A stretch of 64,000 nucleotides of DNA from Aaosphaeria pasadenensis (lineage: Eukaryota; Ascomycota; Dothideomycetes; Pleosporales). Both the position numbers and the translations under genes were made by a program. Each line of letters starts with the position of its first letter. Within the stretch, counting starts at the first letter, position 1. This document shows positions 31,796 to 42,816 of the stretch, piece by piece. The stretch lies in the NCBI GenBank assembly GCA_022813625.1, contig JAKLMB010000014.1, positions 186,001-250,000 on the forward strand. Reading direction: 5' to 3'. The notes below the pieces were generated by a model. It was not told the DNA's origin. It searched no databases and saw nothing but the letters and a program-made list of their open reading frames with translations.

Positions 31796-33057
31796 ATGAG
31801 TGCAACGGTCTCGGACTACCAGCTTGCTGCAGCTGCAGCAGGCTTCACCTTGGGCTTTGGATTTTTGACGGTATGGGAGGCGATCAAGCAGACGAGGCGT
31901 AATCGAAATCCTTTGAGGAGTGTCTACATCTATATGGTGTGGGGAGAGATCATGGCCAACTTGGTCATTGGTATCATAGGATGGCTCTTCCTGAATGGAA
32001 CACTTGGTCCCACGTAAGTGCTTGGTGTTGCAATTCTCTACTGATCAGAACTGACCCAAATCTAGTGTACCAGTGTTGTTCTTCATTTTGGTCTTCTGGG
32101 TGCTACAGATTCAGCTTCTCATGCAGATTATCATCAATCGGATAGCCCTCATCGCCGAACATCGAAGCACCATTCGAAACATCAAATGGGGAACTGTGGT
32201 TATTATCACACTGATCAACATCGCTGTCTTCTGCATCTGGATTCCTGCACATACTGTGCCTCCGGCGGCTGACATGTAAATGCTCACTGTTGCCTCATCA
32301 TCCTTTCACTTTGACTAACTCTGACAGTTTCGTTAAAATTAATAACATCTGGGACAAGATCTCCAAAGTTCTGATTTTGATCGTCGATGCCGTGCTCAAT
32401 TACTACTTCCTTCGCACTGTCAAGATCAGACTTGTCGACCAACACGGCTTGAAGAAATACCAACCGCTGGTCGGTTTCAACGCCAAACTAATGATCGTTT
32501 CCATTTTGATGGATGTAAGTGCAGTCACTATACTCATTGAATGAACAGCTATCTGACTTTCACAGGGCCTTCTCATCGGACTCATGTTCCTCCCTAACCA
32601 AGTCGTGTACATTCAGTTCCATCCCGTCGTTTACATGGTCAAACTGAACATCGAAATGTCCATGGCCAGCTTGGTCGTCCGACTCGCAAGCGGTAAAACG
32701 GAAAACGACATGTACCCTGAAGCACACAGCTCTTCGCATCCAGGCCATTCGCACACCGACCCTCACTCACGCAATAAGCAAACTGGTACGGGTACCGGCC
32801 ACCTCCAGTCTTTCCAGATGAAGTCGATGAACGGCAACGGCAACAAGCGCACAAGCAACGAAAGTGACGAGTCTTTGGGTGTTATTGAGTGCCGCACCGA
32901 CCTGAAGATCGTAGTGGAGGATGTGGGCTCCAAGGACGGACACGACAACGCTGAGGGCAGTTCACGAAGTTCCCAGGAAGCACCGTACTCCATGTTCGGC
33001 GATGAAACACCTCTTCATAAGGACAATATAAGGGTCACTGAGAAGAGGATGATTTAA
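31796..33057 (+). CDS. Integral membrane protein, about seven spans, ascomycete family
   Basis: Four exons (31796-32013, 32066-32275, 32328-32514, 32566-33057) close in phase to 368 residues. About seven hydrophobic spans cover residues 10-250. Conserved-looking family sequence includes VKINNIWDKISKVLILIVDAVLNYYFLRTVK and QFHPVVYMVKLNIEMSMASLV. The ~125-residue tail is hydrophilic and rich in His, Ser, Asn and Gly, probably cytosolic. Ascomycetes have many copies of this orphan family, sometimes labelled GPCR-like or integral membrane; the function is unknown. The introns (52, 52 and 51 nt) have GTAAGT/GTAAAT donors and good acceptors. Confidence 0.87.
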
Positions 33058-34385
33058 CGGGCCGATGCTTTCAATACCGCTCATGTATGTCTTATCAGGA
33101 GCTTACTCTCTCTTTCATAATAAACGATACCCGGACAAAGGAATAGAAATGTACGCGTCATAGCGAGAATAATACAATATTGTAATACTATCAAACGAAG
33201 TAAAGGAAACTGTGGGAAATCATGTCTTGCATTCAACTGAATCTCCACGGCCATATTGATATTACGACCACGTATCATGCCACTGTTCGGGGCTCTTTGG
33301 TGAGGCGCATCTGAGACGTTCAACGACGACTACTTGCGACGTGCAACACAAACATTCCGTGCTACTGTGGAGCAAACGGCAGATGGATCTCTTCTTGATA
33401 TCATTCGCTCCCACAATCGTATACTCCGTCATCCATGCGCACACGTTCAGTGATCTTCTGACGATCAGCTTGTCAGGAGGTCTACCCTATTGACAGATGC
33501 CCATCCATCTCACTTTCATCTGGGTAAAGCCTATAACAATTATATCAAGCCTTCCACTACTAGAAGATCCTTATCCGTCGGTTTGCTGCCATCCACAGCA
33601 GACACATCAGACACACGACACCAGCCAGCACAACAAACTCCAGATAGCAATACATCCCATACATCATGCATGATCTCGATGTCGCAACGCAACTCCCCAA
33701 ACCCCTGCACGAAGCGACTGCCGAACATGCGAGAGTGGAGAACTCCTCGCCGTCTTTCTTGCTTGGGCGGGCACGTTGCAGACCAAAAGGTGGGTCGTCG
33801 CATGATGTGAGCAAGGAAAGTGGAGGTGAGCTGCGCTGCGAGGTGACGATCCAGGGGTTCAAAGAAAATCACCTCGGCGGTCGCTTGCAGGTTACAACTG
33901 CGGGGTGTTGGTGGTGGTTCTAGGTAGGGTTCTAGGTCGCTGGTGGAGTTGCGCCACATGGGCGTCGGAGACATCTCCACCACGTCAATCTCCGCTAGGC
34001 CAAGGAGCGGCTAGAGATCAACGATGTTCCTTTTCTGGGTTGACAGCCCGGATCTATTGTAAGCCACGCTTTCAGGGACGGGAAGCTGCCATGATTAATG
34101 TTTCAGGTAGAGTTTGTGTATTCGATGGTGGGAGATACTGGGCGAGAAGACATCATGATGGTACAGGATCTGGACCCAGCATAGAATCTCTAATTACGGG
34201 CACGCACTGCCAACAAGAACGATTAATATTCATAATGCTATTCGTACACGTACCTGATACAGTCGGCTGGGTGTATTTGGGTTTGTTGACAACATGTCTC
34301 AAACGAATAACTAATCTTTTATATAACCTTACCTCTCTGGGAAACTCCCACACATAGAACCACCAGTCCACTTCTCATCCCCAAC
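33058..34385. other. Intergenic; no firm gene
   Basis: Overlapping frames on both strands around 33490-33983 have biased composition (Cys/Trp/Arg-rich in alternative phases), as non-coding DNA often has. None has a family match that I recognise. Confidence 0.4.
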
Positions 34386-34721
34386 ATGGCTGCAGAGTGC
34401 CCCTGCCTCGAAAAAGTCGCGTCCTTCGCACTCGCAACCTGGATATTCTGGTTCGTCGCTGTGATAGCTCTTGCAGGACTAGTCGTCTCACAACGAAGAC
34501 GTGATGTCGAACTCTACACAAAGCTGCTACGAGCCGTTCGAGAAACAATAGAACAGACCGTAGCAACGCAGATGGGCCCACGTCCCGCATCGCCGCCACC
34601 AGAATACTACGATCCTGATTCGATTGAGATGCGTGTGATCAATGTGCAGGATAGAGAGCGGCGCCATCGTGGTCAAAGTTTGCCTGATTTGCCTGCTCCG
34701 GTGCACCCAGTGCGGAGGTAG
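34386..34721 (+). CDS. Small single-span membrane protein
   Basis: The 111-residue frame has one membrane span (ATWIFWFVAVIALAGLVV, ~17-34). A positively charged RRRD follows it, then an amphipathic, charged stretch and a Pro-rich PASPPPEYYD segment. It starts in CCAACATGG, a favourable fungal start context. No family is recognised. Length, span and charge pattern support a real small protein, but only a transcript would prove it. Confidence 0.5.
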   Translation: MAAECPCLEKVASFALATWIFWFVAVIALAGLVVSQRRRDVELYTKLLRAVRETIEQTVATQMGPRPASPPPEYYDPDSIEMRVINVQDRERRHRGQSLPDLPAPVHPVRR

Positions 34722-36365
34722 TATGGGGGATTTGCGCTGCGTGATGTGAGGTGGGAAGTGCGAGGAACAGGTTAGATATGATGTATGGAGATCAATCACA
34801 TTCATGAAAGTCTAACCGGATGAGTACATGTGGTGCCATGCTCAAGTGAACTACCATGGCTACAACAGTATACGATTTTCATAAACTGGTGATCTGCATT
34901 TCGATAGTTTCGCGACTCGAATCGTGATTGTCCCATTGACGAAGTCTCCTGTGATTCTCAACGGTTCATGCAGATCTTTGTGAATTTGATAGTGTGGTCA
35001 GGTTAGTGACCATCTGCGACATTTCCAATTAACATAAAACAGTATGTAGCATCATTGGACCCGGAGTACTGGTACAGCGCTACTCCGAAAAGCCATATTT
35101 CTACTCGTACTTAACGGTTTAACCTACAGGCTCGCAGATCCCTGTGGGTCCGAGGTTGAGTAGCACTGTATGCAGACCCAACGTAGCGTGAACGATTGAT
35201 AAATCAACCATTTATATATTGTATCTCTGAATTTCAACAGGTAATAAATCAACACAAAATTGCAGCCCTACAAAAACGGCATTTGCAAGAAGATAGGTGA
35301 TTTCAGACGATATTAATCGTGGGGGCAGCAGGGCTCCTTTCGTTCGTCGATTTCGAACCAAGAACGATCGCTCTACGCTGATGAAAAATGAATAATGCAA
35401 ATACGGCAGGGCTGTCTCGTTACGGGGACGCATGCGAGTTTTGTATTCGTAAACATAGTGTAAGAAGCGTGAAGATCTCTTGCTTATACCGGTACCACGA
35501 AAGTCGCCCAATTCCGTCTAATCCGTTTTGGGCTTCAGCATTTGAAGTGGTCTGCCAAAAGCAAAAGTGTAATTGTATTTACTGCGTTTAGATATTTCCA
35601 ATCTAAGGACATGAATATGCAGGGGTTCTACTATTGAGTAGAACACGATCTTATTGATCATTTCTGCTACCGTTAATGTGTTTGGTTGTAACTGTACTCG
35701 TATATATATTATCAAGATGACCTACCGTCACTCAATGGGCGGTTCTTTTTTTGTGGGATGCAAAAAGAACCAAATAATTAAGTAATTGTTTTTAAGCACC
35801 GATGATCATGCACGTATAACTTATATCGAGCACAGCAGGCCATTTTTCATCCATCCTATGGTCCCTCATCCAGTTCGAATACCCATCTCCATCTCCAACT
35901 CAGCACAAACGAAAGGTCACAACTCAAACAGGCAACTTTGCACTCCACGGCTTACCTTTCCCTGTAGGAAGCAGAAAATTGATTAATCCTCGCTTGCACT
36001 TCCCTGTGTATCCCTATCTCGTGTGCCGTGCCGAATTCTCCACCTGCGCATCATCCGCCAAACGGCATCTCCACCAATCAGCAGCCGTGAAACCGTCTTC
36101 CATGGTTCCACGTCAAGCCTCAACAGGTCCGTTCGCCCAGTCCGCGAGAAGAAATTGATCTGATCTGTCAAGCCACTTTTCCCACCCCAGCAGCCCCTTC
36201 GTTCGTTCTTGAACAAATTCCCCTGTCCTTCCCTCTCATAGTTATCGACAATCGACTCTATACCACCCTCCTTCGGCGCTTCGTTGCTTGCTTGTTGCTT
36301 GCTTGTAATCCTCACTCTCTTCATCCCTACAACGCAGCGCAATCTTTTCAAGAAAAACAAAGAAA
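34722..36365. other. 1.6 kb intergenic
   Basis: No gene seen. The last ~150 bp before 36366 are pyrimidine-rich with CTTGC repeats, like a fungal promoter and leader. Confidence 0.45.
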
Positions 36366-36503
36366 ATGGGCTTCATCCTCTCCGTCATCGGTCTCGCCTA
36401 CGCGCTGCTCTGTCTCGTTCTCCTGACGCTAAGTCGCTATGCGCCAGCCATCGAGAGGCAGGCCGGAGAGAAGAGATTCGACGCCCTAGGTCGCGAATAT
36501 TAA
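36366..36503 (+). CDS. Putative 45-residue membrane microprotein
   Basis: An ATG preceded by AAAGAAA (strong fungal start context) opens a 45-codon frame. It begins MGFILSVIGLAYALLCLVLL, a single hydrophobic span, and ends with a charged amphipathic tail (AIERQAGEKRFDALGREY). A long pyrimidine-rich leader precedes it. Third codon positions are mostly C or G, as in expressed genes of this window. No family is recognised. It is either a genuine small membrane protein or the first exon of a larger gene; the sequence GACGCCCTAGG|TCGCG near its end does not offer a canonical donor. Confidence 0.5.
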   Translation: MGFILSVIGLAYALLCLVLLTLSRYAPAIERQAGEKRFDALGREY

Positions 36504-37584
36504 ACTGCACTGCATCTTCCAACAACGACAATATCCCAAGTGAGCTAGACAGCAAGAAAATCTCCGTTCAACACGCTTATTCTCCTCTAGGCTCAAGACA
36601 CAACACGTCTGCCATCTATTTCTTGACTAGCGCTTTTCGACATCGTGGAAGAGCAAACCTTGTTTCCATCAAGCTTCTAGGGTGCATAGCGCAAAACCTA
36701 CCTGGAGGGACTACCTACATGTCATCCGTCATGTGGAGGGAGAGGGACGACGTCAACTTTCTACGATTTTCTTTAACATCTTGCGATGTAAATCTTTCCT
36801 CTCAATGTAGCGCGTTTAGCGTCGACAGACTGTGTATACCCTTTTAATCACCACCGGTAAGAGGCTGTTGATTCGCACAGTTCTCTACTCGTGCCTTGCG
36901 AGCATTTCTAGTACAAATCTTTTCTTACTACCACTTTCTTTTGAAAGATATTTCAAGTGCGAATATACGAGTTCCACGACCTGATCAATCTAATGTTGTT
37001 CATATGAAGGCAGCTCTCCTGGTATCAAACCGTACAACGTTCCAATGTCGTTTGATCAAAGTATCGCACATTCACTGCTCTGATATACACAGACCACAGC
37101 AACATCTACCACGTATCCTGCCCGGCACATATCACCAAGACGAACGCACGCCATTTTACATCAATCAAGGCCTGTCCAGCAATCGTCCTGGATCCTCAAA
37201 CCCCAACCTTGGACTCACAATGTCGTCGATATCCCTTTTGAATGACGACTATCAACCCATATACTACTCCTTCACGAACACAGAAAACAGAAGATATCGA
37301 CACACTGGATATATCTCTCCAGCAAACTTCGAGGCCGTTCGAACACTCAAACGAAACGAAGACGAGATGACCTGCCCTTCACATCCACCTCACCTCTCAA
37401 CATCCTTTTCACTTCCACCCCCAATCATCACCATGCTGTACATTCACAACGAACGTAGCTCCCACGACAATCACCCCCAACCCAACAGTGCGCTATCATC
37501 TTATACAAACCCCCATCCCAGTCCCCATAACCACCCCCCATCCTCTTCCTCCCATTCCCCCTCACCCTCACACCCACACTCACA
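36504..37584. other. Intergenic, increasingly C-rich
   Basis: From about 37350 the plus strand becomes pyrimidine-dominated, with CCCA and CCTCA repeats. This opens several overlapping Pro/His-rich frames that are mostly compositional artefacts. Confidence 0.4.
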
Positions 37585-38199
37585 ATGCCCTTGCACATCC
37601 TATCCCACCACCTCCCCTTACCATGGCGGCGACGAAAGACGAAACGCGGCGACGAAGAATCCCTCACCCTCACACTAACGCCAGACGCCTCGTCTGAACC
37701 CGAGAAGTCCACCTCACCCCCTTCACACCCTTCACACCCTCCACAACCTCCCCAGGCTCAAAACCCCGATCATACACCACCGCATACCCCTCGCACCCCA
37801 GAAACCCCTCATACCCCTCATACCCCATCCACACCCCCCGTATCCCCCCCTTCCCCACCGCCAGCAGTTCACGAACCCTCACACCTCACCCACCTAACCC
37901 GGCTCCGCTACTCCCGCCGCACGCCTAGTCCTCAGCCGCTGTCGTGGCGGAGAACAGACGACAGAGACGCGTACCTCTCGCGCGATGCGCCGCGTGAACT
38001 ATTCAAAAGGCGCTCGTTTGATGACCCGGGACTAAGCGATGCCTGGGCGAGGTCGGTGGAGAGGGAGAGGGTGGTTTGTGAGGGGTGGGGGTGGGGGACT
38101 AAGGTGATGGGGAGGGTGGAGGGGGAGAGGGTTAGGGTTGCTTTGGGGGATGTTGGTATTGATATCAATGGAGGGGAGGGGGCGGGGAAGGAAGCATAG
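37585..38199 (+). CDS. Proline-rich low-complexity hypothetical protein
   Basis: Open frame of 204 residues. An N-terminal WRRRKTKRGDEESLTLTLTP region is followed by ~50 residues of Pro/His/Thr repeats (HTP, TPP). Then come a basic RLRYSRRTPSPQPLSWRRTDDRD segment and a Gly/Arg/Glu/Val-rich end. The RRKTKRGDEES and SWRRTDDRD parts look like protein rather than noise. The frame is embedded in strongly strand-biased DNA, which lowers confidence. The true start could be in the preceding low-complexity zone. It is probably disordered and may be nuclear. No family is recognised. Confidence 0.4.
   Translation: MPLHILSHHLPLPWRRRKTKRGDEESLTLTLTPDASSEPEKSTSPPSHPSHPPQPPQAQNPDHTPPHTPRTPETPHTPHTPSTPPVSPPSPPPAVHEPSHLTHLTRLRYSRRTPSPQPLSWRRTDDRDAYLSRDAPRELFKRRSFDDPGLSDAWARSVERERVVCEGWGWGTKVMGRVEGERVRVALGDVGIDINGGEGAGKEA
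38060..38150 (+). other. G-rich tract with G-quadruplex potential and a telomere-like dimer
   Basis: The plus strand carries many closely spaced G runs of 3-5 (GGGG-T-GGGGG-T-GGGGG, then GGGG, GGG, GGGGG, GGG) and two abutting TTAGGG-like units at about 38129-38139. It lies inside the C-terminal part of the proline-rich open frame. Confidence 0.6.
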
Positions 38200-38357
38200 T
38201 AGAATCACAAAGGGAAGAAGAGCAATTGGTTAAAAGGTATCATAAGGAAATTCTTATTTCGTTATATGTTATGTACAAAAAAAGGATATTTTGATATCAT
38301 GAGTGCAGGCTTAAAGAACTTTTCCAGAATTTACAATTTCACGCTTTTTGGAGGCAT

Positions 38358-39368
38358 TCAAGCATCGTCGTTGCCGAGATCGAAGAGCAGGAATTCGGCG
38401 GGCTTGTCGCCGACGCTCTCGATCTCAATCTTTCCAGGGCGTTGCGCGCCGGCGATGTATGCGCCATCACCCTCTCCGAGGACGGTGTCGCCGACCTTGA
38501 TCTTCGCGCCGCCGTCCTTGGGTTGCGTGCGGCCGTTCATGACGACGTGGACGTAGACCTTCCTCTCGCCGTCGGCGACGAGGTCGTGTGTGACGGTCTT
38601 TCCTGGCGACAGGATGCTAGCGTCCATGCTGAGGTCTGCCTGGAGGCCGATGGAGTCCTTGCTGTCGGCCAGGCGGTCGGTGTACTCCATGATGCGGACG
38701 AGCTTGTCCTGCTTCTGCTCGTCGGTGAACTTCTTGGTCTCGTAGTGCGGCTTGAGGCCCCGCTTGTTGGGCTTGGCCCAGATCTGCAGGAAGTGCACCT
38801 CCGAGTCCCGGTTGCGGTTGTACTCGCTGTGTCGGATGCCCGTGCCGGCCGATGTGAACTGCACCTCCCCGCGCTTCAGGTTCTCGAGGTTGCCCATCGA
38901 GTCCTTGTGCTCGAGCACGCCGTTGACGATGTAGGAGAAGATGAGGAATTCCGAGTGCGAGTGGGTGCCGAAGCCGGTGCCGGCCTTGACGCGGTCCTCG
39001 TTGATGACGCGGAGGGGGCCGAAGGACTCATGGCGAGGGTCGTAGTAGGAGGCGAAGGAGAAGGTGTGGAAGGTGTAGAGCCAGTCGTGGTCGGCGTGGC
39101 CTCGAGCAGCCCAGGGGCGCTTTGTGATCTTGAGGGCTGGGGATGTGGTGGAAGACATGTTGCGGACTGTGTTGGAGCTGGCGAGAGCTTTGGAGAGGCT
39201 AGATCGGAAGGGAGCGAGTAGAGCCAGGGTGAAAGCTAGGAGTGCGACGAGAGTTGCTAGAGTTTTGGTGTTGAGGAAGGAGGAAGCTGTTGTGGTTGTT
39301 GTGGTTTTGGTTGTAGTAGACTGTTGGTTACTGGGAGTAGATGAGTTGCTGTTGTGGTCTGGCATCAA
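38358..39368 (-). CDS. Pirin family protein with N-terminal membrane anchor
   Basis: Single open frame of 336 residues. From residue 71 the sequence is a complete pirin (bicupin). The metal ligands are visible as His136 and His138 (FGTHSHSEF), His180 and Glu182 (IRHSEYN). HDWLYTFHTFSFASYYDP and FGPLRVINEDRVKAG are also typical. Pirins bind iron and act as nuclear redox cofactors or quercetinases. The first 70 residues are unusual: a Ser/Thr/Asn-rich leader, then a hydrophobic span (TLATLVALLAFTLALLA). Met71 at 39158 lies exactly at the start of the canonical pirin, so two isoforms from alternative starts are plausible, anchored or targeted versus soluble. The C-terminus ends LFDLGNDDA. Confidence 0.92.
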   Translation of the reverse strand: MMPDHNSNSSTPSNQQSTTTKTTTTTTASSFLNTKTLATLVALLAFTLALLAPFRSSLSKALASSNTVRNMSSTTSPALKITKRPWAARGHADHDWLYTFHTFSFASYYDPRHESFGPLRVINEDRVKAGTGFGTHSHSEFLIFSYIVNGVLEHKDSMGNLENLKRGEVQFTSAGTGIRHSEYNRNRDSEVHFLQIWAKPNKRGLKPHYETKKFTDEQKQDKLVRIMEYTDRLADSKDSIGLQADLSMDASILSPGKTVTHDLVADGERKVYVHVVMNGRTQPKDGGAKIKVGDTVLGEGDGAYIAGAQRPGKIEIESVGDKPAEFLLFDLGNDDA

Positions 39369-41346
39369 AAAAAGAAGAATTCTGGCAACGACGAAGGGTC
39401 GAAGCCTCTTTATACAAGTCAGTTGCGAAGCTGTAGAGGGTGAGAGTTAGTGCGAGACAATGGTAGATGATTCGATTCGATGCTCAAGTAAGGTATGAAT
39501 AATGCGATCCATTAGCTACTGAGTTCTAAGAATACTGTGCATTTGCGGTAGAGCGCTATGGTAGTGTGTAGTGTGTAGTGTGTAGTGAATGGCATAGATG
39601 AGGTAGGTGTATGAGGTTGTTGCTTTGCAATGGTGAGTAATGGAGGCTTGACTTTGCGCCAGACGAGAGTCCAAAGCTGACAGAGCAATGACAACCCAAC
39701 TCCTGCATCTCGATTGGTTACCCGCTAGTCCCAATCCACCAATCACGTCTCTGCATCTTCTCGGCTGCGGCATTATTATTAGCCTTGACTCTACGTCATC
39801 TCTCTGGATGACCTGACCTGACGACACTCACTCTCACACTCACCTACTGTCTACTGTCTCTGTTAGCCTTGCCAGCCTTGCTTTCCACACCCATTGTCAG
39901 ACATTACAAACTACGTATCAATCTATTCCACAACTAGCCCCTTTCTTCTGGTCCCCACCACCTTATTCTGGACATCTGTCTTCCGCCAACCTCGTATCGA
40001 TCGGATAGATGGCGTAAGGCTGAGAAAAAGCCATTCCCTCCCACGAGTAACTATCCGGCCATTTCTGGGCAGACAAGTGTGACGTAGAACGATGCCTTTT
40101 CGACCACGACGTACCTGAACTAGCCACATCGTCACTATCTTATTCCACACCAGAAGCAATCAGGCCCAAATGCAGAAGCCACTGCCATTGATCTACGTCA
40201 ATCGAACTCCAGCAGGGTCTGCTGGGCGTTCAGGGTCTGGAGAGGCTCCATCTCACGACATGCGCTGTGTGACCCTGAATTTGACCTTGCTGTAGGTACA
40301 AGATCTACGCTATGACCAGATCGTTGATCAAGCCACACAAGGCTGGGATTGTGTGTTCCCCGGCGTTGTATGTAAGCGTGAAATAATGTTCTGCCAGTAG
40401 TTGGCGACGTATTAAAGTTATCGCCGTTATTACATGGAGGATGCGTTGCACATGCATGCTTCATCAACGGATCAGGATAATATTTAAGAAGTTGACTCGG
40501 TCGAGCGGTCTTCCAAATAGACATGTATGAGCACGCAGCAACACCTCTTTGATTCCCACCTTGAACCTATGATCTTCGTGATGCCGAATCAATGCCATGG
40601 CCGGATATCCTCTCAATTCTAACTTTCTAATTCATCTGAAGTGACCAGCAGACAGTAACAAACATAGTTTCGGTCAGAAGGAGGATGAAGGGCAATATCT
40701 TAAGTATACACTTACAGTCTGATGTATGAATCATTGATGCTATTGGACTGTTTCTGTTAACGAATCAGGACACAATGTTGTAACTCTGGACTGCGACTTA
40801 ATCATGTGTTGTAATTGCGTATACCTGTGCTTGTAGGAAGTTTATGCATAGACAGAAATTTCGTTAAATTCGCTTTATCAAACTCGCCTCATTACACTCC
40901 AATCAAATCCTCACACCACTATCGTCTGATTTAAACATGTATAATTCTCCAAAATGAATTCATTCGTGATTTCAACGAGAGATAAATTGTAGTTCACTCA
41001 ATTGATACGGTAACTCCATCACCACTCTTCAGCGATACATTGGAATTGATTTGCCTTGGGCAAGCAATGACGTAATATTGAAAAACGTAGGTACATACTC
41101 ATGATTATTACAGAAATGTTAGAGTGAATTCGTTATATCTATGTAATGTCATTATTTCGAATTCGGGTGAAGGATTTTGGCCCATTACATAGGGTACCCG
41201 ATTGTTGCGCATCAGACAGTGTTCGTAGTTTATACTCTATCCAAATCTACCATCCGCGGAAGTGCCCCTCACATACCTTACCCTCCAAACCCCACCACCA
41301 CCATTCACAACCACCATACCATTGCAATACACCACCCCCGCAAAAC
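39369..41346. other. 2 kb intergenic between divergent genes
   Basis: Separates the pirin and methyltransferase-like genes. No convincing gene. The stretch 40540-41140 is AT-rich; a short heptamer repeat is listed separately. Confidence 0.45.
39561..39588. repeat. Short tandem repeat, heptamer GTAGTGT x ~4
   Basis: Three exact GTAGTGT units and a fourth differing at its last base, in the upstream region of the pirin gene. Confidence 0.85.
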
Positions 41347-42698
41347 ATGGCGGACTCGTCGCCGACCAAACCCTTCGACGCCGACGCCTTCATACAAAAA
41401 TGGTCACAATCCCCCGGCGCGTACACCCCCTCCCCGGGCAAATCCTTCCGCCAATGCATCGTCGAAGCGTTCGACCTGCCCGCAGACGACAAGTGGGTGT
41501 ACCGGGCGCAGGGCGAGACGACGCTAGACATAACGCAGCGGGCCATTGACGCGAAGAGGAAGAATGGCATGCACAATTGGTATCACGATGAGGATGGGAA
41601 GCCGGTAGGTTAGTCAGTCTTCGCGTGTATATCTATCTCCCTACACAGGTACCCATTCATCGAACAATCATGTTCCCTTCCAGATAGTAAGAGGAGAATG
41701 ACAAAAAGAACTTCACTGACGCACGACGAAATTCAAAGATTGAACCCCCACACCCAGAACCCTCAGAAATCACAGCCTACACCTCTCTCTTCCACCCCGA
41801 CGTCTCGATCCCAAAAGCCCTCAAAGCATTCAAAGCGAGCGCGAAAGCCAACACGATCCGCGCCCAAGTGTCCACACACCTCGAATCCAAACACCACAAC
41901 AGCCTCACCTCCGCAGGGCTCCTCCCCACGAAGAAAAAGGAGCCGCGACAGCACGTAAACCCGTACCTCGACCTATGGATCTACTCGTGCGAAGAGTTAG
42001 AATGGGCTGGTCCGATGTTCGTCCATTCCCCAACCCCAATCCCTCACATACAAAACTAACCCTCCCCCTACAGACCACAAACAACCTACACGAAACAATC
42101 CCACCACATTCTCCCACACCTCTACCACCACTTCGGCTGCCTCGTCCCCACCTACACCGCCCTGCACATCATCTCGAAGCTCGCGCAGCCGCTCAAACCC
42201 TCCCTCCACCCCTCCGCAACCCCCATCCTCGACATCGGCTCCGGAACGGGATACTGGACCTACATGCTTCGCACGTTCCCGCGCCCCTCGTCGGCGGACG
42301 CCAGCACGTGGCGTGCGAACACCGTCGTGGCGATCGATTCGGGCGCGTCAGCGTACCGCACGATGTGGATCGGGGATACGGTGCGGCAAGACGGCGCGGC
42401 GTACCTGCGCGCCCGGGATGGCGGGAGAGGGTGTATACTCCTACTTGTGTATCCGCAGGCGACGGGAGCGTTTACGGCGAGCGTGCTGAGGGCGTATGAG
42501 GGGGACGTCGTGGTGGTGGGGGGAACGCAGAATGGGAATGGGTTCACGGGTTTTACGGGAGAGAGCGTGGAGGAGTGGATGGGCAGGGAGAAGGGGGAGT
42601 TTGAACTGGGGGTCAGGGTGCCGTTGCCGAGTTTTGCGGGGAAGGATGAAGCGTTGTGTGTTTTTGTTAGGAGGGGGAGTCGCTGGTGCGAGAAGTAG
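41347..42698 (+). CDS. Methyltransferase-like (SAM-binding fold) protein
   Basis: Three exons (41347-41604, 41694-42016, 42074-42698) close in phase to 401 residues. The N-terminal part (FDADAFIQKWSQSPGAYTPSPGKSFRQ, then NDKKNFTDAR and SLFHPDVSIPKALKAFKAS) belongs to a conserved fungal family. The Rossmann glycine motif ILDIGSGTGYW lies at about 245-255, after QSHHILPHLYHHFGC. Downstream are an acidic strand end (AIDSG) and CILLLVYPQATG, as in class I methyltransferases. The substrate is unknown. The second intron uses a GTTCGT donor with a CTAACC branch site, and the first uses an acceptor slightly beyond a more obvious one. Both were chosen because they restore the known-looking frame. The stop is ~120 bp from that of the convergent GLTP gene. 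Confidence 0.82.
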
Positions 42699-42816
42699 TA
42701 GCATGAGTTTGTATTCAGTTATAGACCACGATGATATCAGTATCGTTGGAGAGATCGTCAAGCAGGTGCACCCAGCACCATGCCAATGTCATTTCATTTC
42801 ATTTCATATCATATCT

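Noticed and set aside
33490..33983. Overlapping frames on both strands
   Set aside because: Several phases are open at once and none shows a domain; probably chance in biased sequence.
36896..37678. Plus-strand His/Pro/Ser-rich frame of 260 codons
   Set aside because: Its second half is a phase variant of low-complexity C-rich DNA also open in other frames; the first half has no protein-like pattern.
38442..39221. Plus-strand frame of 259 codons opposite the pirin gene
   Set aside because: Antisense shadow; the minus strand holds a complete pirin with metal ligands.
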